A stretch of DNA of 64,000 nucleotides from Deltaproteobacteria bacterium (GCA_012517315.1 JAAYVE010000046.1:62001-126000), one strand, 5' to 3'. Positions 49,789 through 60,150 are shown, numbered from the stretch's first letter. Notes: generated by a model from the sequence alone, not told the origin. A program made the numbers and translations.

Positions 49789-52700
49789 TTGAAACTTGGA
49801 GAGGTATCGAGGGTGGAAGAGAGAATAGTGGCATCAGGGTCCGCTGCGAGTGGGGGGCGGGGAAACCGCGTCACGGAGGTGCTCCGGGGAATCCGCAAGA
49901 TCTATGAACTGGCGGCGAGAGAGACTGATCCCGGAAGCTTCATAGAGGTCGCCTGCGCACACCTCACCGGAGACCTGGGATATTTCGCTGCCTGGATCGC
50001 ACTGTTGGATTGGGAACACTCGACGGTAACCGCTGCGGCATCGTCCGGCTTGGGATCAGCCAACCCTTTCTGCAATGACCTCCAGGAAGGGGGCATTCCC
50101 GTTTGTCTCGGAGGCGCAATGCAGAGCGATGATACCGTCGTCATCAAACATCCTCTGCCGAATTGCCCCCGTTGCCCTCTCACCGACATGCATGCGGGCA
50201 GTGCGGGTGTGGCGGGGATCATTTCGTTTGAGTCGAAACGCTACGGTGTCCTGGCCGCATCCGTTCCGGCCCGTTTTGTTCAACATGAGGAGGAACTGAT
50301 CTTCTTTCGGGAGATTGTGAGAAGCCTCGGGTTCTCTCTCAATAACATTGAGGCTTCGCAAGTTCTTGCAGATCAGGACAGTCGTCTGCACACCATTGTC
50401 CAGACCTCGCAGGACGGCTTCTGGGTGGTGGGAAGCGACGCGCGCATCCTGGACGTCAATGAAGCCGCATGCCACATGCTCGGCTATTCCATGGAGGAAA
50501 TGCTCGGATTGCAGGTCCGGGACGTGGATGCCCAGGATACCCCCCCCGAAATTGAATCCAGGATCCGGCGAATCAAGGAGAAGGGGGCCTCCACGTTCGA
50601 GACCATTCACCGAAGAAAAGACGGGAGCACCTTGCATGTGGAGGTGGCGGTGACATACCTGAGGTGTCCCCAGGACCGTTTTGTATGCTTTGTCCGCGAC
50701 ATCACGGACCGGAAGGAGGGGGAGGAAGCGCTGCGCAAGAGCGAAGAGCGCCTGAGCCTTGCCCTTCGTGGGGCGGAGTTGGGCATGTGGGACTGGAATG
50801 TCCCCACTGGCGCCGTCACCTTCAATGAGCACTGGGCGCAGATGCTGGGATACAGATTGGAGGAAATGGAACCCCATGTGCGCACCTGGGAATCTCTCGT
50901 GCATCCTGAAGATCTGCCGAAAACACTCGAGGTGTTGAAAGCCCACCTGGAGGGCAATACGGAATTTTACGAGTCGGAATTCCGCATGCGCCACGCTTCT
51001 GGTTCCTGGCTCTGGATCCTGGACAAGGGCCAGGTCATCGAAAGGGATGACGAGGGCCGCCCCATTCGCGTTTGCGGAACTCACCTGGACATCAGTGCGC
51101 GCAAACGTGCCGAAGCGGAACTCGTGGAGAGCAAGAGGCGCTTTGAGAAAATGCTCGACGTCGTTCCGGACATGATTTCCATCCACGACCCGCAGATGAA
51201 CATCATCTACAGCAATTGGAACGCATTTGCTGCGGTGCCCCGGGAAAAGCGACAGGTAGGCACCAAGTGCTACAAGACCTATCGGGGCATGGACGAAATC
51301 TGTCCGGACTGCCGCGCCAAGTTCGTGCTCGAAACCAAGAAACCTTTCCAAACGGAAGCCGAGCTTCCTGACGGAACATGGGTGGATTTGCGGGTCATCC
51401 CTCTGCTGGACGATGAGGGGCAGGTGGAATACTTCATGGAATGGGTCCGGGATATCACGGAGAGCAAGTGGGCGGAGGAAGCGCTCCGGGCCGCTCTGGA
51501 ACAGTTGGAGGCCATTTTCGAAAGCAGCATGGTGGGAATCGCATTCCTGGAAAACCGGATCATCACAAGGATCAACAGGCGCCTTTGTGAGATGCTGGGC
51601 TACGAGCCGCGGGAGTTGCTGGGAAAGGCGCCGGACTTACTGCATCTTTCACCCGAAGGCTTCGAGGAATTCAGTGTGCGTTACTACAGGCTCCTTTCAG
51701 AGAAAGAGGTGAGTCAGGTGGAATATCCCCTGCGCCACAAGGACGGTCGCACCATATGGTGCATTTTCAGCGGCAGGGCTGTCGATCCTTCCGACGTGGA
51801 CAAGGGTTCCGTGTGGATCATCGACGACATCACGGACCGCAAGCGCGCGGAGGAGGAACGGGCGAGGCTGCAGGAACAACTGGCGGAGGCCCACCGCATC
51901 GAAGCCATCGGACGTTTGGCTGGCGGTGTCGCCCACGATTTCAACAACATGCTCGGGGTCATTCTCGGACACACGGAACTGGCCATGGGCCGGATCGACC
52001 CCTCACAGCCCATCTGCGGAGACCTGCGGCAGATCCAGAGGGCTGCCCAAAGGTCCGCCGAACTCACGCGACAGCTTCTTGCCTTTGCCCGCAAGCAGAC
52101 CGTTTCACCCAAGGTGCTCCAGTTGAACAAGACAGTGACAGGATCCTTGAAGATGCTGCGCCGGTTGATGGGCGAGGACATTGAACTCGCCTGGATTCCG
52201 GCAAGAGACTTGTGGACGGTGAGGATGGACCCCGCGCAGGTGGATCAGTTGCTGGCCAATCTCTGCGTGAATGCCCGGGACGCCATCACGGAGGGGGGCA
52301 GGGTGACCATCGAAACGGGCAACGTGACGTTCGATGAAACCTACTGCAAGGAACATGCGGGGTTCTTCCCCGGCGATTACGTGCTCCTGGCCGTAAGCGA
52401 CAACGGTTGCGGCATGAGCAGGGAGGTTCTCGAACGGCTCTTTGAGCCCTTCTTCACCACGAAAGAAATTGGAAAAGGCACTGGCCTCGGCCTTTCTACC
52501 ATTTACGGGATTGTGAAGCAGAACAACGGTTTCATCAACGTCTACAGCGAACCCGGCCGAGGATCCACGTTCCGGATCTACCTGCCCCGACACATGGGCG
52601 AACCGGTTCACGGGGGGGAAGGATTGCCGGAGGAGCCGCCCCGGAGCGGCCAGGAAACCGTACTGCTGGTGGAAGACGAGCAGTCCATCCTGAACCTTGC

Positions 52701-53016
52701 CAAGTTGATGCTCGAAAAACTGGGATACCGTGTTCTGGCTGCCGGAACTCCAAGCGAAGCCATGCGGCTGGCTTCAGCCTATTCCGGCGAGATCCACCTT
52801 CTCATGACCGATGTGGTCATGCCGGAAATGAACGGAAAAGAACTGGCCGAGAGGGTTCTGTCCTTTCACCCGGGTCTCAAGTGTCTTTTTATGTCGGGAT
52901 ATACGACCAACGTCATCGCCCATCACGGGGTGCTGGATGAGGGAGTTCATTTCGTCCAGAAGCCGTTTTCCATGAAAGAGCTTGCGGGGGCGGTTCGATC
53001 TGCATTGGAAAGGTGA
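49789..53016 (+). CDS. Hybrid histidine kinase: GAF-like, four PAS, kinase, receiver
   Basis: A 1075-residue cytosolic sensor kinase. The N-terminal region to about 190 is GAF-like and contains a Cys cluster (NCPRCPL). PAS domains lie at about 200-310, 320-440, 450-565 (with CYKTYRGMDEICPDC, a possible metal or redox site) and 570-690. HisKA follows with His716 (GGVAHDFNNMLG), then HATPase (NLCVNARDAI, DNGCGMS, GTGLGLSTIYG) and a C-terminal receiver (LLVEDEQSILNL, acceptor Asp in LLMTDVVMPEMNG, VQKPFSM). The TTG start at 49789 is well supported: AGGAGG lies eight bases upstream. No membrane segments are present. It ends 34 bases before the molybdopterin enzyme gene, so it may control or sense the product of that enzyme. 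Confidence 0.88.
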   Translation: MKLGEVSRVEERIVASGSAASGGRGNRVTEVLRGIRKIYELAARETDPGSFIEVACAHLTGDLGYFAAWIALLDWEHSTVTAAASSGLGSANPFCNDLQEGGIPVCLGGAMQSDDTVVIKHPLPNCPRCPLTDMHAGSAGVAGIISFESKRYGVLAASVPARFVQHEEELIFFREIVRSLGFSLNNIEASQVLADQDSRLHTIVQTSQDGFWVVGSDARILDVNEAACHMLGYSMEEMLGLQVRDVDAQDTPPEIESRIRRIKEKGASTFETIHRRKDGSTLHVEVAVTYLRCPQDRFVCFVRDITDRKEGEEALRKSEERLSLALRGAELGMWDWNVPTGAVTFNEHWAQMLGYRLEEMEPHVRTWESLVHPEDLPKTLEVLKAHLEGNTEFYESEFRMRHASGSWLWILDKGQVIERDDEGRPIRVCGTHLDISARKRAEAELVESKRRFEKMLDVVPDMISIHDPQMNIIYSNWNAFAAVPREKRQVGTKCYKTYRGMDEICPDCRAKFVLETKKPFQTEAELPDGTWVDLRVIPLLDDEGQVEYFMEWVRDITESKWAEEALRAALEQLEAIFESSMVGIAFLENRIITRINRRLCEMLGYEPRELLGKAPDLLHLSPEGFEEFSVRYYRLLSEKEVSQVEYPLRHKDGRTIWCIFSGRAVDPSDVDKGSVWIIDDITDRKRAEEERARLQEQLAEAHRIEAIGRLAGGVAHDFNNMLGVILGHTELAMGRIDPSQPICGDLRQIQRAAQRSAELTRQLLAFARKQTVSPKVLQLNKTVTGSLKMLRRLMGEDIELAWIPARDLWTVRMDPAQVDQLLANLCVNARDAITEGGRVTIETGNVTFDETYCKEHAGFFPGDYVLLAVSDNGCGMSREVLERLFEPFFTTKEIGKGTGLGLSTIYGIVKQNNGFINVYSEPGRGSTFRIYLPRHMGEPVHGGEGLPEEPPRSGQETVLLVEDEQSILNLAKLMLEKLGYRVLAAGTPSEAMRLASAYSGEIHLLMTDVVMPEMNGKELAERVLSFHPGLKCLFMSGYTTNVIAHHGVLDEGVHFVQKPFSMKELAGAVRSALER

Positions 53017-53050
53017 GATTCACGGGGGGAGCCAGGGAGGTTTGACACAG

Positions 53051-55141
53051 ATGGATGAGACGGTTCGCTGGGTGAGGACGCATTGTGGCCGACTGGATCA
53101 TGGGGGATGTGCCCTTCAGGTAGGTGTGCGCGGCAACGCCATCGTCGAGGTCAGGGGTGATCCGCAAGGCTATCTGAATCGGGGAAGCACCTGTTACAAG
53201 GGAAGGGTGTCCGCCGATCGGCTCACCCACCCGGAGCGTCTGCGGCATCCACTGAAGCGTGCAGGGAAGCGAGGCGAAGGAAAATGGCGGCGAATTTCGT
53301 GGGAGGAAGCACTCCAGGTAACGGCGGAGAATCTCCTCAAAATCAAGGGAGAGCATGGGGCGAGAGCGGTGGGATTCGGCGCGGGAATGCCCAAGGGACT
53401 TGAGCATTTCGTTCTGATCCGCCTCGCCAACTGCTTCGGTTCCCCCAATGTCGTCGCCCCGCAGGACGTATGCCATGCCCCCCGGGAAATTTCGGGAGTT
53501 CACACTTGCGGCTTTTATCCTGTGGCCGATCTGCACCACCCGACCCGTCTCATCCTGGCATGGGGGAGCAACCTGCTCTCCACGAATGAGGAAGGCCAGA
53601 TCGGCCGCCTTGCTCTGGAACAGATCAGAAACGGCGCCCGTCTCCTCGTCGTGGACCCGCGCAGGACGGAACTGGCCGAAAGGGCCCACCTTTGGCTGCA
53701 GCTCCGGCCCGGGACTTCCCATGCCCTGGCATTGTCCATGCTGCAGGTGATCATTGAGGAATCCCTCTACGATAAAGATTTCGTGGAACAGCACACTTAC
53801 GGATTTGAGGATCTTGCGGAACATGTGAAGCAGTATAGCCCCGAATGCGTTTCCCCCGTCACCTGGGTTGCGCCGGATTTGATCCGGCGAGCCGCAAGAA
53901 TGTATGCTGAAGCCAAGCCCGCCTCAATCCTGTGGGGCAACGCCATCGAACACAATGTACACGTGTTCGACGCCGCCCGCTCCCTGGTCTGCCTCATGGC
54001 CTTCTGCGGAAACCTGGAAGTGGCGGGAGGCAACATCCACGCCCATGACCCTCCGATCATGAAACCCGGCGAATTCGTCAGGGCGGACCGCATGCCCAAC
54101 AAAAGCCGGGAAATGATCAGTGCTTACCATGGAGTCATCCCACGCCTGATGACGGTCGCCCCCGCGTATTTCCGGAGAGCGGTGCTGGAAGGAGTTCCTT
54201 ACCCGGTGAAGGGCTATTTGGGGATGTGCACGAATCCGATGGTCACCTGGGCGGAAAGTCCCCTCACGCACAAGGCGTTCATGCACTTGGATTTCATCGC
54301 CGTGGCGGACTTGTTCATGACCCCCACCGCGTCCCTGGCCGACATCGTCTTTCCCGCTGCACACCAGTTCGAAATGAACGACATCGGACATTATGGGCTG
54401 GGACACGGGATCATTGCGGCCCGCCCGAAAGTGGTGGACCCGCCCCCGGAATGTTGGCCGGACATGAAGATTCTCAATGAGCTTGGAAAGAGGGTCTCTC
54501 CCGCCGAGGAGTGGCACGACGATGCCGACATGTTTCTCGAAGACATTTTGAGACCTTCGGGCATGACCTTCCAGGAATTCGCCGAGCTGGGGATCCTGAA
54601 GGGGCCGGATCGCTTCCTGTATTGGCGGGAAAAGGGGTTTCGCACCCCCACGGGAAAGGTGGAGCTGCGCTTGAGCACGGCGGAGAAGTTTCATTTGAAG
54701 GCCCTCCCCGAATTCAAGTCGCTGCCGGAAGAAGACGACGAGGAATTCCCGCTGGTCCTCATCAGCGCTAAGAGTCGCCATTATCTGCATTCCTCCTACA
54801 GGTGGGTGGAGACCCTGCGCCGGAAGGAACCCGAGCCCACAGTGGAAATCCATCCCAGAACCGCTGCGGACCTGGGCATCGCCGAGAACGACCCAGTCAT
54901 CATTGAAACAAAGCACGGCGCCATCACACAGAGAGCCCGTGTCACGGATTCGGTGCACCCTCGAGTGATCTGTGCGGCCATCGGATGGTGGTTTCCCGAG
55001 GGAGATGCGTCTCGGCAGGTCGATTGGCGGACATCCAACATCAACATGCTCACTTGTGCCGGGAATGTGGGCAAGGAATTCGGTACTCCGAACCTAAAGA
55101 GCCTCCCTTGTAGAATCAGGCGGGGGCATGTTCCGGGGTGA
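53051..55141 (+). CDS. Stand-alone molybdopterin oxidoreductase (DMSO-reductase superfamily)
   Basis: A 696-residue molybdo- or tungsto-bisPGD enzyme. The N-terminal [4Fe-4S] motif is altered: HCGRLDHGGC gives Cys12, Asp16/His17 and Cys20, with Cys48 in RGSTCYKG, where most relatives have four cysteines. The likely metal ligand is Cys141 (DVCHAPREISG). Other family features: LILAWGSNLLST, LVVDPRRTELAERA, MTPTASLADIVFPAAHQFE and, near the end, GWWFPEGDASRQ. There is no Tat signal, so it is probably cytoplasmic. No electron-transfer subunit gene adjoins it, as in single-subunit members such as acetylene hydratase; the substrate is unknown. ATG 53051 has AGGGAGG upstream. It directly follows the multi-PAS kinase gene. 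Confidence 0.85.
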   Translation: MDETVRWVRTHCGRLDHGGCALQVGVRGNAIVEVRGDPQGYLNRGSTCYKGRVSADRLTHPERLRHPLKRAGKRGEGKWRRISWEEALQVTAENLLKIKGEHGARAVGFGAGMPKGLEHFVLIRLANCFGSPNVVAPQDVCHAPREISGVHTCGFYPVADLHHPTRLILAWGSNLLSTNEEGQIGRLALEQIRNGARLLVVDPRRTELAERAHLWLQLRPGTSHALALSMLQVIIEESLYDKDFVEQHTYGFEDLAEHVKQYSPECVSPVTWVAPDLIRRAARMYAEAKPASILWGNAIEHNVHVFDAARSLVCLMAFCGNLEVAGGNIHAHDPPIMKPGEFVRADRMPNKSREMISAYHGVIPRLMTVAPAYFRRAVLEGVPYPVKGYLGMCTNPMVTWAESPLTHKAFMHLDFIAVADLFMTPTASLADIVFPAAHQFEMNDIGHYGLGHGIIAARPKVVDPPPECWPDMKILNELGKRVSPAEEWHDDADMFLEDILRPSGMTFQEFAELGILKGPDRFLYWREKGFRTPTGKVELRLSTAEKFHLKALPEFKSLPEEDDEEFPLVLISAKSRHYLHSSYRWVETLRRKEPEPTVEIHPRTAADLGIAENDPVIIETKHGAITQRARVTDSVHPRVICAAIGWWFPEGDASRQVDWRTSNINMLTCAGNVGKEFGTPNLKSLPCRIRRGHVPG

Positions 55142-55659
55142 CCGGGGGGGGTGCCACGCAACAGGCAAAGGTGTTCCCAGCCATGTTGATCGAGACCCCG
55201 CACAGGCAGTGGCGGGAATGGAAAAAGGCAGTCACAATGAATACCTATTAACTGGGCTTCGTCACCTTATACCATGATGAGAGACCTGTAGGATGTTTTT
55301 TGAGAGTGGTTTTGTTTCAGATGACGTTGGTGCTTTGAGAGGCCGAATGATCGTTTACTCGGGAGATTCCAATGGGGCAGCGCCGCTTTTGGAGAAGTCC
55401 TTTTTCCTCAGGGCAGTCAAATTCCGAGGGGAAGGAGGGAATCAGCGGGGAACAACGCTGCCCGATGGATGAACCCACGGTCAGGGGCTCCCATGGGCTT
55501 CATGACCCTCCAAGACTCACGGTGTTTGATTGTCGTCACAACCTTGCCGGGTGCCATGAGGTACCCGGCTTTTTTGTTTCTGCGGGACAAGTTGCTGACG
55601 TGTACGCATCGAGTGCGGTGCGTGCTCGATTGCGACGAGAATAAGAAGGGGAAACGCTC
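55142..55659. other. Intergenic; contains a terminator-like fold but no gene
   Basis: About 520 bases between the molybdopterin enzyme and the surface-protein gene. No coding frame is convincing. A clear intrinsic-terminator fold lies near its end and is listed separately. Confidence 0.45.
55546..55575 (+). terminator. Strong Rho-independent terminator fold
   Basis: GCCGGGT (55546-55552) pairs with ACCCGGC (55563-55569), extended by inner pairs, and is followed by six T (55570-55575). It lies about 405 bases after the molybdopterin gene and 85 bases before the surface-protein gene. It might end an untranslated transcript or act as an attenuator. Confidence 0.7.
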
Positions 55660-57938
55660 ATGGAAGCGCGTAAACTGGGTGTTCTCATTATGGTGGTGGG
55701 CCTTTTGGCGGCTGTCTCCGCACAGGCCGCCCTCTTTCGAGTGGGGCCCTCGGATCTCCCCTCACCTCCCGGCCAGGCTTTCCATTGTGGTACCAAGATA
55801 CGGCCGGACTTGCCCTGGATCTCTGTCTTCTCGAGAACCAGGCTGAACTCGAAGCCGGTGTCTGTCTCATCCTCCCGCCGGCCCAGGACCCTGTGGCAGG
55901 GATCAACCTCCCCTTTGTCTTTCCAGGCAATTTCCCCGACGAGGCCTTCTGGTGGAATGCCACCGCGGTGATGGACATGCCCGGCGGGGGACGAGCGATC
56001 CTTGTGTTGGCGCTGGAAGCTGCGTTCGGCATTGGCCCCCCAACCATCGGCGGCCAGATTTCCTTTGCCAGAGTGCGCATCCGGATCGACACTCCCGCGA
56101 CAGGTGATTACACCGTGACCCATCCCTATGGGGTGGAGGTGTTCCAGAACGTACCGGCGGGGACGAGGGGAATCAACTACACCGCTGACATCGGCATCGG
56201 TGCACCGGGAGACTATACAGGGGAGCTCCAGGGTCCCGTCGGTCCCTTCCTGGTGGCCTCCGATGCCCCGGGAGGGGCTCCTCTTCCGCCTGTTTCCATT
56301 CCCGGCAGCGCCAACCTTTTTCTTTCGGATGCGGCAGTGCCTGTTTTTGTCACAGGCAGCCCGTTCGGCACCAACTATTTTGAGATCTGCGGACCGGGCC
56401 TGGGAACTCCCTGTGTCCGCCTGGATCAATTCACGCTCATGGGAAAGATTCACACGGAGCCCATCGGCAGTCCCATGACGGTCAACCGGGCGAGTTATTC
56501 CCGTGACGGAACATCTGTAAGGGTGGATGTGTTTGCAACAGCGAGCCCCGGACCCGGTGCTCCCACTCCCGTTTTGTCCGTGGGAGGCGCCGGCTCGGGG
56601 GCAGCGGCAATACCCAATGTCCTCATGAATGGTCCCGCGCTTCCTCTCGGCTCTTATTTCGGTCAGAGCATCCCCTTTGCGACGGATACGCTTCCCGCCG
56701 AGGTGATCGTGACGAACCTTGCCGATATCCCCCCATCTTCGCAAACGGCCAAATTGGTTGACATCGTCACGGTGACCGAGGCTGTCTATGATCCCGCCAC
56801 CAGCCTCCTGAGCATCACCGCAACCTCCAGCGACAAGCTCGTTCCGCCGGTACTCACAGCCATCGGGTTGCCCGGAAGTATCTCAGGAGGGGACATTCTG
56901 ACTGAGCCGGGAACGCCCGGAGATCCAGCATCAAAGCGCTTGCTCAATTACCAGGTGGGCATCCCTGCAACTTCACCGGCGGGTCCCGTTCCGCCTCCCA
57001 CCGTGACCGTCAGGTCGTCCGCAGGGGGGGTGCACACGGCTCCGGTCATGACAGTGGCAGGAGGAGTCTTCACAGCCGGGGGTCCCATTGCAGTTGACGA
57101 CTTCGTCAGCACCGAGGCAGGATCCGCTCCGCAGTTCGTCATAGCGGTGCTGGACAATGACGGGCCTTCCGCAGCCATCGATGCGACCACCGTACAGATC
57201 GTGACAGCACCCTCACGGGGACTGGCGGCTGTCGATCCCGGAACGGGGGTGATCACGTTCACCCCGGGCAACTCCGCATTCGTCTGGGACGTTACTTTCA
57301 CCTACCGCTTCAGTTCGTTAGCGCCCGTCCTGCCGTCCAATGTGGCGACGGTAACCGTGACCACGACGGCTCCCACCGCCGGAGCAGCCCCTATCGCCAT
57401 GGCGGACGGGCCCTTTGAGGTGGGGGTGGCTCAGGCGTTGCAAATCCCGGTGGCGACACTCCTTTCTAATGACCTGCCCAATTCGGGCACGATCGACGGG
57501 GCGAGTTTCGCCATCGTAGCGGGTTCGGCCGTCGGCGGAGGCGCATCCCTGGCGAACGAGACGGTCACGTTCACTGCAGACAACACGCCGGGGGCCGGGA
57601 GTTTTAACTATACGGAAGCCAATACCAACGGGCAGGTTTCCGCCGCTGCCACCGTCTCCGTCACCAAGCTTGACGCCGGAGAGGTGCTGGTCATCAACAG
57701 GGCGGTTTTTCGGCGAGGCACATGGCGCATAGAGGGAACCTCGACCCGTCCTGGTTCAGTGGTGACCCTCCACCTGGGAAATGCCACAGGACCCGTCATC
57801 GGGCAGGCCACCGCCGATGCTGTTGGTGCGTGGAGAGTCAGAGGCACTTCGACGGTGACCCCGGTGGGCAACGCCACGGTGACTGCGGTTTCCATCGGTG
57901 GAGCGACTGCATCGGCTGCCGTCAATATCCAGCCCTGA
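55660..57938 (+). pseudogene. Ig-like-repeat surface protein split by a frameshift
   Basis: A signal peptide (VLIMVVGLLAAVSAQAALF) begins at ATG 55660. The frame fails near 55778-55784: with one more base it would pass into the second frame at LWYQDTAGLALDLCLLENQ, which is open to 57938. The joined protein would be about 759 residues, rich in Gly, Pro, Thr, Ala and Val. It has two or three Ig-like or cadherin-like beta domains near the C-terminus (VDDFVSTEAGSAPQFVIAVL, VLDNDGP, TVTFTADNTPGAGSFNYTEA) and a final repeat-like beta segment. It lacks an LPxTG or obvious membrane anchor. It is probably an exported surface or matrix protein. The break lies just after the signal region, so the downstream frame alone would not be exported. 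An assembly error is possible. Confidence 0.65.
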
Positions 57939-58780
57939 TGTTCCGCATCATTTTTTTCACGGTTGGGCGCCCGATCTTTCACCATGGACGGTGTTGCGTT
58001 CGGGATGATCGTCCGGGGTGAATCTCTCATTCCGCAGGGTGCGGGAGATTCACCTGTTTTCTTTCAGTGTTTTTTTCCGAAAAGACTCCGGGTCTCATTG
58101 GTGGGCACCTGGGCAGAAATGTGGTCATCGCCCTGTTGCAATCAGCCGCACGAAAAAGCTTTCCCCGAAAACCCGCAAATTCCTGAGAGCAACATTCTGA
58201 TCCCAGAGGGATTGATTCTTGCCGTGAAGCGCGGCTGAGGCTGGAAAGCCTTCGGTCCGATCATCGGCCGGTGCGCGGCTGAGAAGCGGTTCCCTGCGAC
58301 GTGGTCCCCGTGGATGTCGTCCCTGAACCGGTCGTACCGCGGTTTTTCCCCCCTTCAGCAAGGACCGCCGTCGAACTGAGCAAAAGGACTAGAAAAATGA
58401 ACATCAGTGTTTTCACTCTTTCACCCCTTTCTTTTTAATGGTTTTAGTGGAAGGGACCCATGAGCCGGCGTGACGCGCTGCTCTCTCTTTTGACCGATCG
58501 TCCTTCTGAGGGAAGCATGATCCGGGCCCTGGGATCGGCCCCCGGCCATACCGACCTTGTTGCCCCCCTTTCCAAGACCGGCCATGGTATTGGAAAGAGT
58601 TGCCCCTTTTGCATTTTGAGTTATACTAAATACATTGATATGGCAAGGATTTTCGAGCGTTCCCGTCCCATGATCCACACGACCACACCAACAGTCCGAA
58701 AGCTGCCGGATGATGCGAGGAATGGCTGAGGAGTGGGGATTTGTGCGGCCGACGTGAGGGACTATCGATAGGTGGGATCC
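57939..58780. other. Gene-free stretch with a terminator near its start
   Basis: About 840 bases. Apart from the hairpin at 58018-58053, no feature is convincing. Open frames at 57963-58238, 58460-58729 and 58421-58795 (minus) lack ribosome binding sites and family resemblance. Confidence 0.4.
58018..58063 (+). terminator. Rho-independent-type terminator after the surface-protein gene
   Basis: GTGAATCTCTC (58018-58028) pairs with GGGAGATTCAC (58043-58053) with one G-T pair, then the T-rich CTGTTTTCTTT. It lies 80 bases after the surface-protein stop. Confidence 0.65.
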
Positions 58781-59116
58781 ATGAATGAAGCTCAACTCGG
58801 ATTATCAAGGAGCTACGCCGACAAGATCCAGTCGAGCAACGCAGAAGCAGCGGGCGTTTTGCTCCTGGTTTTGGACTGCGGATGCATCAAAGCCGCTCCT
58901 TTCAATCGCCACGGAGATCCCGTCGGGCGCTCGGCCCTTTTGAGAGTCATTGCCGGGGAAAAACGGCGTGTCTGCCTCAGGTGCCGCAAGGACCAGGGGG
59001 AAGATGGCGCCCGAGTCTTAGAGAGCACCGTTCTCTGGCTGCAGCCTTGTTTGTTGTCCAAAAGAGAGAGAGACAAGATACTCAGGAAAGTCCTCGCCGG
59101 CAGTGCAAAGCGGTAA
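58781..59116 (+). CDS. Small Cys-containing protein of unknown function
   Basis: A 111-residue protein with no recognised family. It has a hydrophobic strand followed by LDCGCIKAAPF, then VCLRCRKDQGED, so four cysteines in two pairs could bind zinc or a cluster. The C-terminus is a basic helix (SKRERDKILRKVL). ATG 58781 is preceded by an AGGTGG site; a GTG at 58772 overlaps that site. Confidence 0.5.
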   Translation: MNEAQLGLSRSYADKIQSSNAEAAGVLLLVLDCGCIKAAPFNRHGDPVGRSALLRVIAGEKRRVCLRCRKDQGEDGARVLESTVLWLQPCLLSKRERDKILRKVLAGSAKR

Positions 59117-59285
59117 AATATATTGCCCGTGGGGAAACCGTGGCTTCAACGCCCCGGCCAGAACCGAGGGCAGGCTCCGCAAACACACACGTGGAGAGGG
59201 GGAATCTCAGCTGAGAATTTTCGATGCAGAGACGGCAGGAAGAGGGTGCGTCCCTGCTGTCGTGACATATCCTTTCGACTGGATA

Positions 59286-60143
59286 TCAGTCTGTCCAAAG
59301 GTAATCTGCGTCCTTTACCGTCGCGGAGTCCCTGTTTAATCTCCCCTGTATTTCCGGAAGAATGACGCGGTAAGAAAGAGGGGACATGCTTTCCAGATGC
59401 CTGGGGATACCGGGTTTCCAGGCATGGCCGCTTCCCGCCAGCAACACCATGGTCCGTTGGGGGTTCTGTCGGAGGTATTGGACGGCGTGCCAAGCCATCG
59501 CCGTGTCCCAAAGCAGTTGTGCCTCGCAGAAGTTGTTGAATTCGATGCCTTGGTGGCCGTGCATGTCCAGAGAGCGCTGAATGAAGCGCTTGTACTCTTC
59601 GTCGATGGCACAGGTAACGGGGGGCAGTTCCCTCCTCTGCGCCTCACTGAGGGAGGCGAATCCGCTGCGAGCCACCTGCCCGGTGATTTCCCTCGAAACA
59701 TTGAGTCCGACGACTGGAATTCCATGTTCACGGGCGAAAAGAAGAATGTCCGCATAAAGGGGCCAAGGGGTGCTCCAGTTGTCGTAGTACCCCTTGATGA
59801 ACTCCGAATCCGCCATTCTGCCCGATACCCACTTGTCCAGTGTTTCCTGGCTGTCCCTTCGAAACATCTCCATGCCGACTGCGAGAGGGAGTCCCGATTG
59901 GAGCAGGCTGCTGATGACTTCCAATTGGAATGCGTGGTGGTTTTTTTCGTTGTGCAGTTCTCCCACTAGGATAACCTTAGCAGATTTGATATCGGGAAGG
60001 GCTTCCCGCAGCGACAAGGATTTGCCGTCGGAGAGCCTGAGAAGATCCTGGTTACCGCGAGGCGGCGGTGTGGAATGAGAAGATAGTGCCAATGCAGCAG
60101 TCAACAGAATCGAAAAGATCAAAACGCCCACGATTCTTTTCAT
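59286..60143 (-). CDS. ChaN-like exported protein (DUF399)
   Basis: A 285-residue protein with a signal peptide (VGVLIFSILLTAALALSS) but no lipobox Cys, unlike ChaN lipoproteins. The core matches the ChaN/DUF399 fold: VILVGELHNEKNHHAFQLEV, VGMEMFRRDSQETLDKW, ADILLFAREHGIPVVGLN and VLLAGSGHAWKPGIP. ChaN of Campylobacter binds haem as a cofacial pair, and some relatives are linked to iron uptake; activity here is unknown. The ATG is the complement of 60141-60143, only seven bases after the M1 peptidase stop, so the two form an operon on the minus strand. Confidence 0.8.
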   Translation of the reverse strand: MKRIVGVLIFSILLTAALALSSHSTPPPRGNQDLLRLSDGKSLSLREALPDIKSAKVILVGELHNEKNHHAFQLEVISSLLQSGLPLAVGMEMFRRDSQETLDKWVSGRMADSEFIKGYYDNWSTPWPLYADILLFAREHGIPVVGLNVSREITGQVARSGFASLSEAQRRELPPVTCAIDEEYKRFIQRSLDMHGHQGIEFNNFCEAQLLWDTAMAWHAVQYLRQNPQRTMVLLAGSGHAWKPGIPRHLESMSPLSYRVILPEIQGRLNRDSATVKDADYLWTD

Positions 60144-60150
60144 GACCCTT

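Noticed and set aside
55200-55580. Cyclic di-GMP-I riboswitch before the surface-protein gene
   Set aside because: The GCCGGGT stem is suggestive, but the conserved 5' half of that riboswitch is missing, so only a terminator is claimed.
55536-56744. 402-codon open frame on the minus strand
   Set aside because: Antisense to the Ig-like surface protein; Arg/Gly-rich shadow without motifs.
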